Positions 44,482-52,881 of a DNA stretch of 56,613 nt are shown here, one piece after another; positions within the stretch are counted from its first letter, which is position 1, and the number at the start of each line of letters is the position of its first letter. This DNA comes from Bacteroidota bacterium (GTDB taxonomy: Bacteria > Bacteroidota > Bacteroidia > Cytophagales > Cyclobacteriaceae). The DNA is taken from NCBI GenBank assembly GCA_023417785.1, contig JAEZEH010000004.1, forward strand, positions 1 to 56,613. Reading direction: 5' to 3'. The translations under genes were made by a program, and so were the position numbers. The notes beneath the pieces were generated by a model. The model made no database searches and was not told the DNA's origin. It saw nothing but the letters and a program-made list of their open reading frames with translations.

Positions 44482-45903
44482 TCATTCGTTGGTCAGGACT
44501 ACCCGCCGATAGGCGAACTGGGAGGGTTCACCGGAATCCTTCACTTCCAGGATGATATGCAACTCCTGCCCCTTCTCTAGTTTCGGCATGGTAAAGGATA
44601 CGTCCTGTCTATCTGCGGTACCGAGTTCCACGTAACCCGGGAATGCACCGGCTTCCTTGTACACAAACCATTTAAAGCTTACCTGGTCTCCGTCGGGATC
44701 GCTGGTTCCTGCTGCTGAAAGAGTAACCTGCTCACCGTCTTTTACGATTCCATGGGCAATGGATTTACCGACGTTTCCGTTCAACGAAACAATAGGGTTG
44801 TGATTCGCTGCCTTGAAGTCATCTGCAATGTTCCAATCCATCCTTGCAGCAAAATCGTGTTGATATGCTTCGCGCCATCGCCAGATAGTGGCCTGATTGG
44901 ATGCCGTTCTGGTGCCGTCGGGTAGAATGATCTCGTCTTGTGAACGAACGGAGCTCGTCCATATTTTGCCGGCTTCAGCGTATGACTGATAAAGCTCATA
45001 ACGGCCGCCCCATCCGCCGTACCCCGGACTTTTATACCAGCCCAGGCCATTATCGATGAGACCGAGAAAGGACGGCGTGTCGCCTTCCATAATGTAATCG
45101 AAAGGAAGATAGTGAGCCCCAAGGGGTCCGTGATTTTCACGTATGTTCCTGGCCAGCCACGGATTGTCGACCAAATCATACCGGAAGGAAGGCCCGTTCT
45201 TATACCATTCGTCGCCGGAGATGCCGGTCCAGGTAGCTCTGTAATATTCCAGCCACGAATCTCCTGCGCTGGGGTCGACGATGTAAAAGAGATCCGGAAA
45301 TGTATTCCTTATCCAACTTCCGGAGAAGTCCTGATCGGAGATAGCATAAACTTTTATTTTCGCAACGAACTTTTTTACGTCCTTTTCAGTCCGCGTATCA
45401 CGTACTTTCCATAGTGCCTGGGCCAGACAGTTTGCGCCACCCCATACGCTGACCCACAGGGGCCGGTCATCGGCTTTGTCAACTGCCGCGATGAGCAACT
45501 CCGATCCCGGTGAATCCTTCCCCTTCCCGACGGCATCCATACTATATAACGGAAGGTGCTGCGATGTAACAGAAAGGAGGAACTCACTCGTCGGAAACCC
45601 GGAAGCATGCTTGTCCAGATTGTGTTTGACCTTTCCGTAGTCGCGAATCAATAATTCAATCTTGTCCTTTCTCACTGTGTCTCTTAAATGCGTCGACGTG
45701 GTGGCTACTATCCCTTCGATGTCATACTCATTTGCATATACAAGAAACCGTACGAGTGACTCCTGATCATCGGGTTCATTGGTAATGTCGGTTAGCACAA
45801 GTACCCGTTGTTTTACTGACGGCTCAAAATTGAGCAGGGTTTGCGCATGGATCGCTGAGGTGATGAAGAAAATGAGTATTGCAATGTACTTTACCGCGGC
45901 CAT
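44482..45903 (-). CDS. DUF1593 family protein (Sde182-like nucleoside-hydrolase fold)
   Basis: A 473-aa secreted protein of the DUF1593 family. The signal peptide (1-20, ending IHAQ) is followed by a nucleoside-hydrolase-like domain: VLVLTDITNEPDDQESLVRF (an Asp-rich metal site), WVSVWGGANCLAQALW, and the long tryptophan-rich part (SWLEYYRATWTG, then GGWGGRYELYQSY). The last ~90 residues are a beta-sandwich (ASDPDG-like TSDPDGDQVSFKWFVYKEAG). Members occur in polysaccharide degraders and are suspected to act on glycans. First of a two-gene set with a frameshifted paralogue. On the minus strand TATATTGG near 45921-45928 could be a weak -7 element. Confidence 0.9.
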   Translation of the reverse strand: MAAVKYIAILIFFITSAIHAQTLLNFEPSVKQRVLVLTDITNEPDDQESLVRFLVYANEYDIEGIVATTSTHLRDTVRKDKIELLIRDYGKVKHNLDKHASGFPTSEFLLSVTSQHLPLYSMDAVGKGKDSPGSELLIAAVDKADDRPLWVSVWGGANCLAQALWKVRDTRTEKDVKKFVAKIKVYAISDQDFSGSWIRNTFPDLFYIVDPSAGDSWLEYYRATWTGISGDEWYKNGPSFRYDLVDNPWLARNIRENHGPLGAHYLPFDYIMEGDTPSFLGLIDNGLGWYKSPGYGGWGGRYELYQSYAEAGKIWTSSVRSQDEIILPDGTRTASNQATIWRWREAYQHDFAARMDWNIADDFKAANHNPIVSLNGNVGKSIAHGIVKDGEQVTLSAAGTSDPDGDQVSFKWFVYKEAGAFPGYVELGTADRQDVSFTMPKLEKGQELHIILEVKDSGEPSQFAYRRVVLTNE

Positions 45904-46038
45904 ATAGGAACCAGTTTATTCCAATATAGGATGATAATCGAAGAAGTGCATCCTGTGCAGGTGAGATTGACGGAGGGTAATGTGTATCTGGAAACCGTAA
46001 AGCTCCAGCCCGTTACATGAATGCTTGAAAAAATGAAA

Positions 46039-46069
46039 GCCGCTCACGGGTATCAGGCCCGTGAGCGGC
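46039..46069 (-). terminator. Intrinsic terminator of the TPR gene
   Basis: A perfect 12-bp stem (gccgctcacggg/cccgtgagcggc, loop tatcagg) with, on the minus strand, a tttcattttttc run after it. It lies 17 bp past the stop of the gene at 46087-47652. Confidence 0.85.
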
Positions 46070-46086
46070 AATTATCGCAGGCTCGA

Positions 46087-47652
46087 TCACAATTTCATCA
46101 TCTTTTTCCGCGCGAGCAGTTCGTAATTATCCGGAGAATGTTTAAGTCCCGTCTCAATTACGGTTCTGGCCTTTTGCGTCTGACCTTTGCGGTAATAATA
46201 GAACGCCCCACGTGAATATGCGTTACCAATCAGCTGTTGGTCTGTATGTACATCGGCGAATTTTGCGCGACCTTCCTCAAACAAGGCCCGGTACTTTTCA
46301 CCTTCAGCATAATTACCAGAATCGAAATCGTTTATCATTTTCAAAAGGTAGCACGAGAGTACGAGTTCGTTAAAATTATTATCTTCCGTTAAAGACGGAT
46401 ATTGTGCCTGATACCCATCCAGCAGTTTAATCTTCTCTTTGTTATCTCCCGTGTTGGAAACTTTCCATGTTATAGCGTTGATAAATGCACTGGATGCAAG
46501 CTGATTCGCTGGCTTGATTTTAAAAGCCTCTTCGAAATTGCTCAGGCCCTCCGTATAACGTCCGCGATTATAGAGGAAGCGACCTGTCTCGTAGTAATAA
46601 ACAAAGTTAATGTCGTTCTTGATCCTGAAATTGGAAAGGTGACTGTTCAAGACTTTATGGAAATTATCCATCTCAGTTTTATCACTGCGATTGAACAATA
46701 GTTCCTGCGTAATTTGAATGAACTCGGCCTCGATCATCTCCGGAGTTATTCCATGGTCCCCGAATTTTGAAAGTTTACTCAATTGAATCGCCTTGATTGA
46801 GTCCAGTTGTTTACGCTGCTTAAACGCACTAGTACCTGCAACTGTCATTAGATAGGAGGTCTTTGGCGATGGATAAAGCAGGTACGCTTTCTCCGCGTTG
46901 CTGAAGGAACCTTGAAACCGATTTGATTGCAAATCCGTGATGGCCTGGTTATAATATTGTAACCCGATTACATTTGGTATAGTAATTCCGATCTGAGTAC
47001 CTCCGTAATAGTATTTGTCAAATAATGCGATGACGCCAACCTTCGAAAGTTCAGCGTCAGTAATACGTTTTTGAACTCGCAGCAATTCAACATATTGTTG
47101 TTTAAATTCCATTGTCGGTTTGATCAACGTGTGGCCGCTCATGGTTAATTCAAGCTTGATCTTGTCTGCGTTAGGGTAGGTCAAAATGTATAGTTCATCG
47201 GCCTCATCCCTTATGGCATATGGAATTTTCGCATGGTCGAAAGCAATGGCGTATAGACCGAGCGACGAAATATCGCTATAATTACCGTTGTAAAAGATCT
47301 CTTCAAATGAAGCGTTATTCTGATAGAGTTTCAGGAACGTTTTCTGCAGATCGCCGTGAATCTGTCTCGATTTTCGTTCAGGCTTTTTCGATTGAAATTT
47401 AGACTCATTGTATTGCATCAAAAATGAATAGAAACGATCATGGGCTTCTTCAACCTTGTGTTCACTCAAAAGCGTGCCCGAAGCCATAAACAGTGAGAAA
47501 TATTCTTTCTCACCCTTTCTCACATAGTCTGTAAATGCTTTCTTTTCAAAGTCTGATTGAAATTGAACCAGATTCAGATCAACAAGATCATCCTGCCCAA
47601 ATGAAGTAAGCGCAATAGACGACAGTAGAGTAACAAAAGCGATTTTTTTCAT
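46087..47652 (-). CDS. Secreted TPR-repeat protein of unknown function
   Basis: A 521-aa exported protein. The signal peptide is residues 1-19 (TSFGQ). The body is helical, with tetratricopeptide-like motifs most obvious in the second half: AITDLQSNRFQGSFSNAEKA, GRFLYNRGRYTEGLSNFEEA, and near the end AFYYYRKGQTQKARTVIETG. TPR proteins act as scaffolds for other proteins, and no catalytic motif is seen. The start at 47652 is chosen, since 47730 would place 26 residues before the signal peptide. It is a single-gene unit with a strong terminator; the minus-strand TATTTTTA near 47670-47677 could be its -7 element. Confidence 0.82.
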   Translation of the reverse strand: MKKIAFVTLLSSIALTSFGQDDLVDLNLVQFQSDFEKKAFTDYVRKGEKEYFSLFMASGTLLSEHKVEEAHDRFYSFLMQYNESKFQSKKPERKSRQIHGDLQKTFLKLYQNNASFEEIFYNGNYSDISSLGLYAIAFDHAKIPYAIRDEADELYILTYPNADKIKLELTMSGHTLIKPTMEFKQQYVELLRVQKRITDAELSKVGVIALFDKYYYGGTQIGITIPNVIGLQYYNQAITDLQSNRFQGSFSNAEKAYLLYPSPKTSYLMTVAGTSAFKQRKQLDSIKAIQLSKLSKFGDHGITPEMIEAEFIQITQELLFNRSDKTEMDNFHKVLNSHLSNFRIKNDINFVYYYETGRFLYNRGRYTEGLSNFEEAFKIKPANQLASSAFINAITWKVSNTGDNKEKIKLLDGYQAQYPSLTEDNNFNELVLSCYLLKMINDFDSGNYAEGEKYRALFEEGRAKFADVHTDQQLIGNAYSRGAFYYYRKGQTQKARTVIETGLKHSPDNYELLARKKMMKL

Positions 47653-48235
47653 AACGTAATGCGGGGAGTCTAAAAATAGTGTTATCAGACCATTCCCGGA
47701 AGCGCTTGTAATATTGCTTCTTTTTTTCAATCGTTTTTGAAATGTTCATCCGTTCAAGAAAAGTGGGATCAGAAAATTAGGCTTTTTTTTCGCGGTGCGG
47801 GCTGAGCGTGTCCCGGTATCAATTATTCTGATAAACCTCACATAATTCCAGAACCGATTATGCCAGATTAGAAAACAATAGAAATACGTCAGCCCTGTTG
47901 GAACGGGATATACTGCTACGTCAATTCTGGACTAAAATTGTTTTGCGGTTAAGCCGCACAATAAAACCCCTTCCTACCGCGGGAGGGGTGCATGCGTAAT
48001 TGGTTCACATATCAAATACGTCTTCCGTTAGGCCTGCACTCCAACATTTTGTTCGCTGGGAAAGAGTGGGAATGCCCGTAAGGTTCAACGTCAATTTGGT
48101 TCGAAGCTGCTTTCTTATGTTCCATTTAGCTGTCGCTGTCAGGATGGCGACAGAAGCTTGCGTGCCTAGCCTGGAAATAAGTCTACGGTGACTGTGAATT
48201 CGGATTTGCCCTTCAAAGCTGGAAAGCCTTATTGA
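47653..48235. other. Intergenic region with a multi-hairpin block
   Basis: About 580 bp between two minus-strand units. At 47891-47990 several hairpins follow one another: a ccctgttggaacggg stem, tgcgg-ttaag-ccgca, and a cccc/gggg stem around 47967-47990. Such stacked palindromes are typical of Bacteroidota intergenic REP elements, but this one differs from the 178-bp repeat and is single in the window. A catcctgacagc core occurs inverted near 48140. No gene is supported. Confidence 0.5.
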
Positions 48236-48649
48236 TCATTTTCGCCGTGATGTGACGACAGCCGCCAAAAAATCGTCCATCATTTTTTGATAACCTTCAT
48301 GGTCAATGGGCTTCGAGGCCACAATCCGGGCTCCCAATGCGTTGCAGTCGGCGATGAGGTTGGTGTCGGCGTAAGTAGAATAAATTACCGCAGCGATATG
48401 GTGGTATCGTTTATGCTGCTGGAGGAACCGCAGGGTCTGCTTCCCATTCATCCTCGGCATGTTTTGATCCAGCACAATCAGATCAGGCAGGTCGTCATCG
48501 GTCTTCTTTTCTTCCAGGAAGCTGACCAATTCTGTCCCATCGCCAACAGAGGCGATCACTGTAATGTCATCGCGGTCTTCGAGGAAAGCATGAAACAGGT
48601 CCCGGTCATCAGGATCGTCTTCAACCAGGATTACTTTTATCGGCGGCAT
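48236..48649 (-). CDS. CheY-like single-domain response regulator
   Basis: A 137-aa receiver with no output domain. Conserved residues are visible: the acidic cluster E10-D11-D12 (ILVEDDPDD), phospho-acceptor D61 (LIVLDQNMPRMNGK), Ser/Thr in VIYSTYAD and K in ASKPID. Homologues of this type (annotated as response regulators) pair with PAS kinases in Bacteroidota. It is the last gene of the kaiC-kaiB-kaiB-kinase-receiver run; its ATG overlaps the kinase stop by one base (TAATG), so it should be the phosphotransfer partner of that kinase. Without a DNA-binding domain, output must go through another protein. Confidence 0.95.
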   Translation of the reverse strand: MPPIKVILVEDDPDDRDLFHAFLEDRDDITVIASVGDGTELVSFLEEKKTDDDLPDLIVLDQNMPRMNGKQTLRFLQQHKRYHHIAAVIYSTYADTNLIADCNALGARIVASKPIDHEGYQKMMDDFLAAVVTSRRK

Positions 48650-49935
48650 TAGTGTCTGCGGTATTTTCTTGGAAGGATGATATTGAACTCCGCACCATTT
48701 CCTTCTTCACTTTTAGCTATAATCAGGCCGTGATGCTTGTCAATGATTTTTTTTGCGATTGCGAGGCCAATACCTGATCCCTCAAACAGCGATTTGGCAT
48801 TTAGCTTTTCGAACAGATTGAAGATCGAATTAGCAAACTCCTCATTGAATCCGATTCCGTTGTCAGCCACGGAGATCCGGCAATAATCACGTTCATCAGG
48901 AAGCGATATACCCAGGCTGGGACCTTCAATGTCTTTTGCGGAAATAACGACCGTTGATTGTTTTCCTGGAACAGAGAATTTCAAGGCATTGCTTATCAGA
49001 TTGTAGAAGACCTGCCGGAGTTGCCCAACATTGCCCTCAATTACCGGCAATTCGCCAATCAATACGCTTGCGTTCTTCTCGTTAATCCGTAAATCGAAAT
49101 CTTCAACAATTTCCTTTAAGAGATCGTTGAGGTTAATTGGTTCGATAATTTCGTGATCCGCTGAAAGACGTGAATAATTCAGTATGTCTATAATCAGCAC
49201 TTTCATCCGCTGAGCAGAAGACACGATCTTGTCGATATATTGCATTGATTGGACCGACAACTCGTTCACACTGCGGTCTTTCAGAAATTTAGAAAAAACG
49301 AGAATTTTTCTGAGCGGCTCCTGCAAATCATGGGATGCCACAGAAGCAAACTGCTGAAGGTCATGGTTACTGTCAACCAGCGCACTATTAAGTGCTTCCA
49401 ATTGTTTGTTCTTAAGTTCAAGTTGCCTTTCGTTTTCCTTTTGTGCGGATAGATCCGTAATGATGATGCTCAGCGCAACTTCATCTTCCAATGCGAGTTT
49501 GTTAAGCGACAGAAGTACCGGAACAATTCGTTGTCCTGACATTAATTGTACTTCTTTTTTTGATGAGTTCTCCCACCCCTCGGCAAACAACTGCTGATAG
49601 ACCATCTTATAATCTTCAGAAATGTAATCGATAAAGTAACTCCCGAGAACCTCTGACAGGGTCCGGTCTACTAACTCTGCAAACTTGGTGTTGCTGTAGG
49701 CAATTACTCCGGCAGTATTTAATGTGACTGCCCCTTCGGTCATTTGTTCGATGAAAACCCGATAAGTGTGATCGGCAGTCTTCAATGTGTAAAGCTGATG
49801 ACCGTTGTGATTATTAACAACGAGCGCATCGACTTGTCCGGTCCTTATAGCCTCCAGTGTTTCGTTGGCTTCATTCAGTTGCGAACGAAGTTTTTCGATT
49901 TCGGCCTGCAGTGCGTCCGTTGAAACCAATTGCAT
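48649..49935 (-). CDS. PAS-domain histidine kinase of the kai cluster
   Basis: A 428-aa soluble histidine kinase: no membrane helix is present. A coiled coil (1-35) leads to a PAS domain (about 55-165, starting YRVFIEQMTEGAVTL), a coiled-coil linker, HisKA with H202 (ASHDLQEPLRKI), and HATPase_c with N, G1 and G2 boxes (NLISNALKFS, VADNGIGFN, GSGIGLAIAKKI). The start at 49935 has an aaggac sequence about 8 nt upstream; an alternative ATG at 49968 would overlap the KaiB-like gene. It begins 4 nt after that KaiB-like gene ends. Cyanobacterial SasA is exactly a KaiB-like domain fused to a HisKA kinase, so this pair looks like SasA in two pieces (inference). Confidence 0.94.
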   Translation of the reverse strand: MQLVSTDALQAEIEKLRSQLNEANETLEAIRTGQVDALVVNNHNGHQLYTLKTADHTYRVFIEQMTEGAVTLNTAGVIAYSNTKFAELVDRTLSEVLGSYFIDYISEDYKMVYQQLFAEGWENSSKKEVQLMSGQRIVPVLLSLNKLALEDEVALSIIITDLSAQKENERQLELKNKQLEALNSALVDSNHDLQQFASVASHDLQEPLRKILVFSKFLKDRSVNELSVQSMQYIDKIVSSAQRMKVLIIDILNYSRLSADHEIIEPINLNDLLKEIVEDFDLRINEKNASVLIGELPVIEGNVGQLRQVFYNLISNALKFSVPGKQSTVVISAKDIEGPSLGISLPDERDYCRISVADNGIGFNEEFANSIFNLFEKLNAKSLFEGSGIGLAIAKKIIDKHHGLIIAKSEEGNGAEFNIILPRKYRRH

Positions 49936-49939
49936 TCTT

Positions 49940-50242
49940 CTAGTCCTTTGATATCTCCAAATAGTCAAGCACTTTCATCGTATTCGACATGTCACCAATA
50001 AGCCGTCGTTCAGGCAGTGGAAACTTTCTGATTAACAATGGCAACGCTATAATTTGCTCCTGTTGTGCAACATATTTTTCCTGATAAATGTCAATGACAC
50101 TTAGTGTATATCTGTTCTTAAGATGTTCTTCCAGGATCTTCTGGATATTATTTATCGCACGAACTGAATTCCGAGACGCGCCCGAAATGAACAATTTCAG
50201 AATAATACGACTGCCTGGGTTATCGTTTTCAGGGTGGCTCAT
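49940..50242 (-). CDS. kaiB: Divergent KaiB-like protein (possible split SasA sensor domain)
   Basis: A 100-aa KaiB-fold protein: ILKLFISGASRNSVRAIN, then YTLSVIDIYQEKY, ALPLLIRKFPLPERRLIGDM. It aligns with its neighbour, but the conserved NPQLAE becomes EKYVAQ, and the C-terminal GLD becomes YLE (Y94, E96). In cyanobacterial KaiB, substitutions at those two positions (G89 and D91 in Thermosynechococcus) shift the protein to the thioredoxin-like, KaiC-binding fold, so this copy may be held in that fold, as the SasA domain is. That conclusion is inference. It is 1 nt after the first kaiB and 4 nt before the kinase gene. Confidence 0.9.
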   Translation of the reverse strand: MSHPENDNPGSRIILKLFISGASRNSVRAINNIQKILEEHLKNRYTLSVIDIYQEKYVAQQEQIIALPLLIRKFPLPERRLIGDMSNTMKVLDYLEISKD

Positions 50243-50243
50243 T

Positions 50244-50537
50244 TCAGACGCCCAATGGCTTTATGTCAAGACCGACTAATACCTTGGCCTCATTCGATAA
50301 GTCTCCGATAATTTTGCGAACTGGTTCGGGCACTTTTTTCACCAGCGTTGGGATGGCGAGGATCTGGTCACCTTCAGCCAACTGAGGGTTCACCAGTAAG
50401 TCGATCACCTCAATGCTGTAAATGCCTTTCAAATGCTCTTCACAATACTTTTTAAGGTTACGCAGGGCAGCTGTCGACTTTGGTGTGTTGCCGGCGATGT
50501 ATAGTCTTAACTCATATTGCTTACTTGCCTTTGCCAT
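50244..50537 (-). CDS. kaiB: Canonical KaiB clock protein
   Basis: A 97-aa KaiB protein closely following the cyanobacterial sequence: LRLYIAGNTPKSTAALRN, IEVIDLLVNPQLAEGDQILA, IPTLVKKVPEPVRKIIGDLS, KVLVGLD. G89 and D91, the fold-switching residues named for KaiB, are in place, so this copy should be capable of the ground-state to thioredoxin-like switch. KaiB binds phosphorylated KaiC and turns the cycle towards dephosphorylation. The gene overlaps the end of kaiC by 17 bp, and a second KaiB-like gene follows at once. Presence of two unlike KaiB copies in one operon is notable. Confidence 0.95.
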   Translation of the reverse strand: MAKASKQYELRLYIAGNTPKSTAALRNLKKYCEEHLKGIYSIEVIDLLVNPQLAEGDQILAIPTLVKKVPEPVRKIIGDLSNEAKVLVGLDIKPLGV

Positions 50538-52281
50538 TCTTCTTTTTTGCGTTCATATTCTTTTCGTTCAAATATCTCTTGTCCGTAAGTGCCGAACGAT
50601 TTTTCTCCATGATCTCTTTTCTAAGCTCCTCTTCCTGATGCGTGCGATTGAGCTCGTCTTTGATCGATTCGAATTCTTCATGAAGACTAGCAATTTTAGC
50701 TTCCAACACGGTTTTCTTTCGGGCGATTTCCCGATCTCTCCGCGTTCCGGCATACGTTTTCAGTTCGATTCCGGTGACTTCTTCCAGCTGTTTCGCTTCC
50801 CGGGCGGAACCAATCAATACTCCTTCCTGGCCAAGGTAAACGTCCACCAGTTCCAGCCCATGGTCTGTAATGACAAACTCTCTGACCTGATTTGAATGCT
50901 TCATGCCTCGCGATTTCATGATATAAAGACCGCGGTTTCGTTCGCCGTTCGACTCAAGATCCCTTACGCTAATCCAGGCGTCAACCAATGACGAAACTCC
51001 TTCATCGGTCTGCTCGGTTGCCGTACTGCTATAACTAAGTGCAGTAAAAAGGACCGTGACCTGACTTTGCTGCAAGTGGTCAATCAGGCGGATGAGCATC
51101 GACTTCACTTCACTTACAGTTCCTATCGTAACCAGGTTGGTGATCGGGTCGAGTATGATTACGTCTGGCTTGAATTGATCGACTTTTTTATGCAAATCCA
51201 CCAGATGCCTTTCAAGTCCATGAACCGTAGGTCGGGATGACTGGAACAAAAGTAGTCCGGCATCGATGTGTCTCTGGAGATCCATTCCGATGGAACTCAT
51301 ATTCCTGATAATCTGCAATGGCGATTCTTCAAAAGCGAAGAACAAACACCGTTCCTTTCGTAAACATGCTGCGTTTGCGAATGAAGCACCGATACTTGTT
51401 TTTCCTGTGCCGGCAGTTCCAGATATCAGAATGCTCGACCCCCTGAAGAACCCCTTCCCTTCGTCAAGCATTTGATCCAGCGAAGGAATGCCTGAGGATA
51501 TTTTATCGGTGGACACTTTATGTTGCAATTCCAGAGACGTTATTGGAAACACGGATATTCCTTCGCGGTCAATAAGGAATGGATACTCATTGGTACCGTG
51601 AACTGTTCCGCGATATTTTACAACACGCAGCAGCCGCGTTGATATTTGGTTGGCAACCCGATGCTCTAACAGGATGACGCAATCGGATACGTATTCCTCC
51701 AGTCCCTGTCGGGTCAACGTGGACACGCCTCTTTCTCCCGTTATTACTGCGGTGACGCCTTTTTCTTTTAGCCACTGAAATAACCGCCGGATTTCGGCAC
51801 GCAAAATCCCCTCATTTGAAAAACTTGAAAAGAGATTCTCAATGGTATCGAGTAAAACACGTTTTGCTTTGATCGTATCGATCGCATGACCAAGTCGGAT
51901 AAACAAACCTGACAGATCATATTCGCCCGTTTCTTCAATCTCAGACTTGTCGACGTGCACATGATCAATCCTGATCCGGTTTTCGTTCTCGAGTTTATTC
52001 AGATCAAACCCAAGCGATGCCACATTCGTAGCAAGCTCTTCCGATTTTTCTTCAAAGGCCATAATTACCCCGGGCTCATCGTAGTGAAGAGCGCCATTCA
52101 CGATGAACTCAATTCCGAGCAAGGTCTTTCCTGCCCCCGGTCCCCCGCAAACAAGGGTGGGCCGCCCTTTAGGCAATCCGCCAAGGGTAATTTCATCGAG
52201 ACCTGTTATTCCGGTAGGTGACTTTTTCAATTGCACTTTATCAAGTGCAGACTTCTTGTTTTCCTTTTTTACTCCTGACAT
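50521..52281 (-). CDS. kaiC: KaiC clock ATPase with coiled-coil tail
   Basis: A 586-aa double-domain RecA-type ATPase. CI has Walker A GGPGAGKT (46-53) and the catalytic E77-E78 (AFEEK); CII has GTAGTGKT (288-295) and E318-E319 (AFEES). S430-S431 (GVSSLVD) align with the S431/T432 phosphorylation pair of cyanobacterial KaiC. After CII (about 485) the short KaiA-binding tail of cyanobacteria is replaced by a long charged tail with a coiled coil at about 515-560 and a Lys/Asn-rich end. A C-terminal coiled-coil extension of this sort is known from Rhodobacter sphaeroides KaiC, which cycles without KaiA. No kaiA is in the window. First gene of a five-gene minus-strand run. Product is cytosolic; likely controls stress or daily timing. 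Confidence 0.97.
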   Translation of the reverse strand: MSGVKKENKKSALDKVQLKKSPTGITGLDEITLGGLPKGRPTLVCGGPGAGKTLLGIEFIVNGALHYDEPGVIMAFEEKSEELATNVASLGFDLNKLENENRIRIDHVHVDKSEIEETGEYDLSGLFIRLGHAIDTIKAKRVLLDTIENLFSSFSNEGILRAEIRRLFQWLKEKGVTAVITGERGVSTLTRQGLEEYVSDCVILLEHRVANQISTRLLRVVKYRGTVHGTNEYPFLIDREGISVFPITSLELQHKVSTDKISSGIPSLDQMLDEGKGFFRGSSILISGTAGTGKTSIGASFANAACLRKERCLFFAFEESPLQIIRNMSSIGMDLQRHIDAGLLLFQSSRPTVHGLERHLVDLHKKVDQFKPDVIILDPITNLVTIGTVSEVKSMLIRLIDHLQQSQVTVLFTALSYSSTATEQTDEGVSSLVDAWISVRDLESNGERNRGLYIMKSRGMKHSNQVREFVITDHGLELVDVYLGQEGVLIGSAREAKQLEEVTGIELKTYAGTRRDREIARKKTVLEAKIASLHEEFESIKDELNRTHQEEELRKEIMEKNRSALTDKRYLNEKNMNAKKKNGKGK

Positions 52282-52881
52282 ATCTAAAACAAAAACTACT
52301 GATGCTGTAACAAGCGAAAAATTGGGAAGGATAACCCATAATCAGAATGCAATTCCGGCGTGGCTGGAACGGCGATCAAAAAACATTGGCGGACTAATTC
52401 CTTTCAATTTATCTGTTGGTTGTATAAATCTATTGCCACCTGAAGGTCTTAATGAAGCTTCTACATACGTTGTCACTAAGATATAAATTGCGGATAAATT
52501 CCATGAATATTGATCAGTATACCTGGCTGGCATAATCTTTTACAGATCGGTCAAATTTATTAAGGCCGATGTGAGGCGTTGTTGCCTCAATCGCTACCGG
52601 CCGAAACGAGAATACTCCGCGATAGGCTTTTGATAGCATGGCGATGTCCTTGAAGTGGATGGATCAGGCCGCACCAGGAAATAGGTTCAAAGAGAATAAA
52701 TACGATTTGATTGGGCGGATCAACGATAAAATAGCATAATTTGAGTTTGCTACTACAACGCGGTAACAATACGATCGGCCATTATAATGACCAACTGAAA
52801 TAACGATGACGTTCCAATCAGGAGATCTGTCAAATCCAATGGGGACTTCGCGTAAACGTCGTACAACAGTAAAAAAAGATT
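52282..52881. other. Divergent intergenic region before kaiC and acnA
   Basis: 600 bp with no supported gene. It must hold the promoters of kaiC (minus) and acnA (plus). A hairpin tgaggc/gcctca occurs at 52572-52589. On the minus strand a tagtttttg sequence 8-20 bp from the kaiC start resembles a -7 element but without a -33 partner at the right spacing. Nothing else stands out. Confidence 0.4.

Noticed and set aside
51266..52486. Plus-strand frames antisense to kaiC
   Set aside because: Composition mirrors the coding strand of kaiC and there is no start context.
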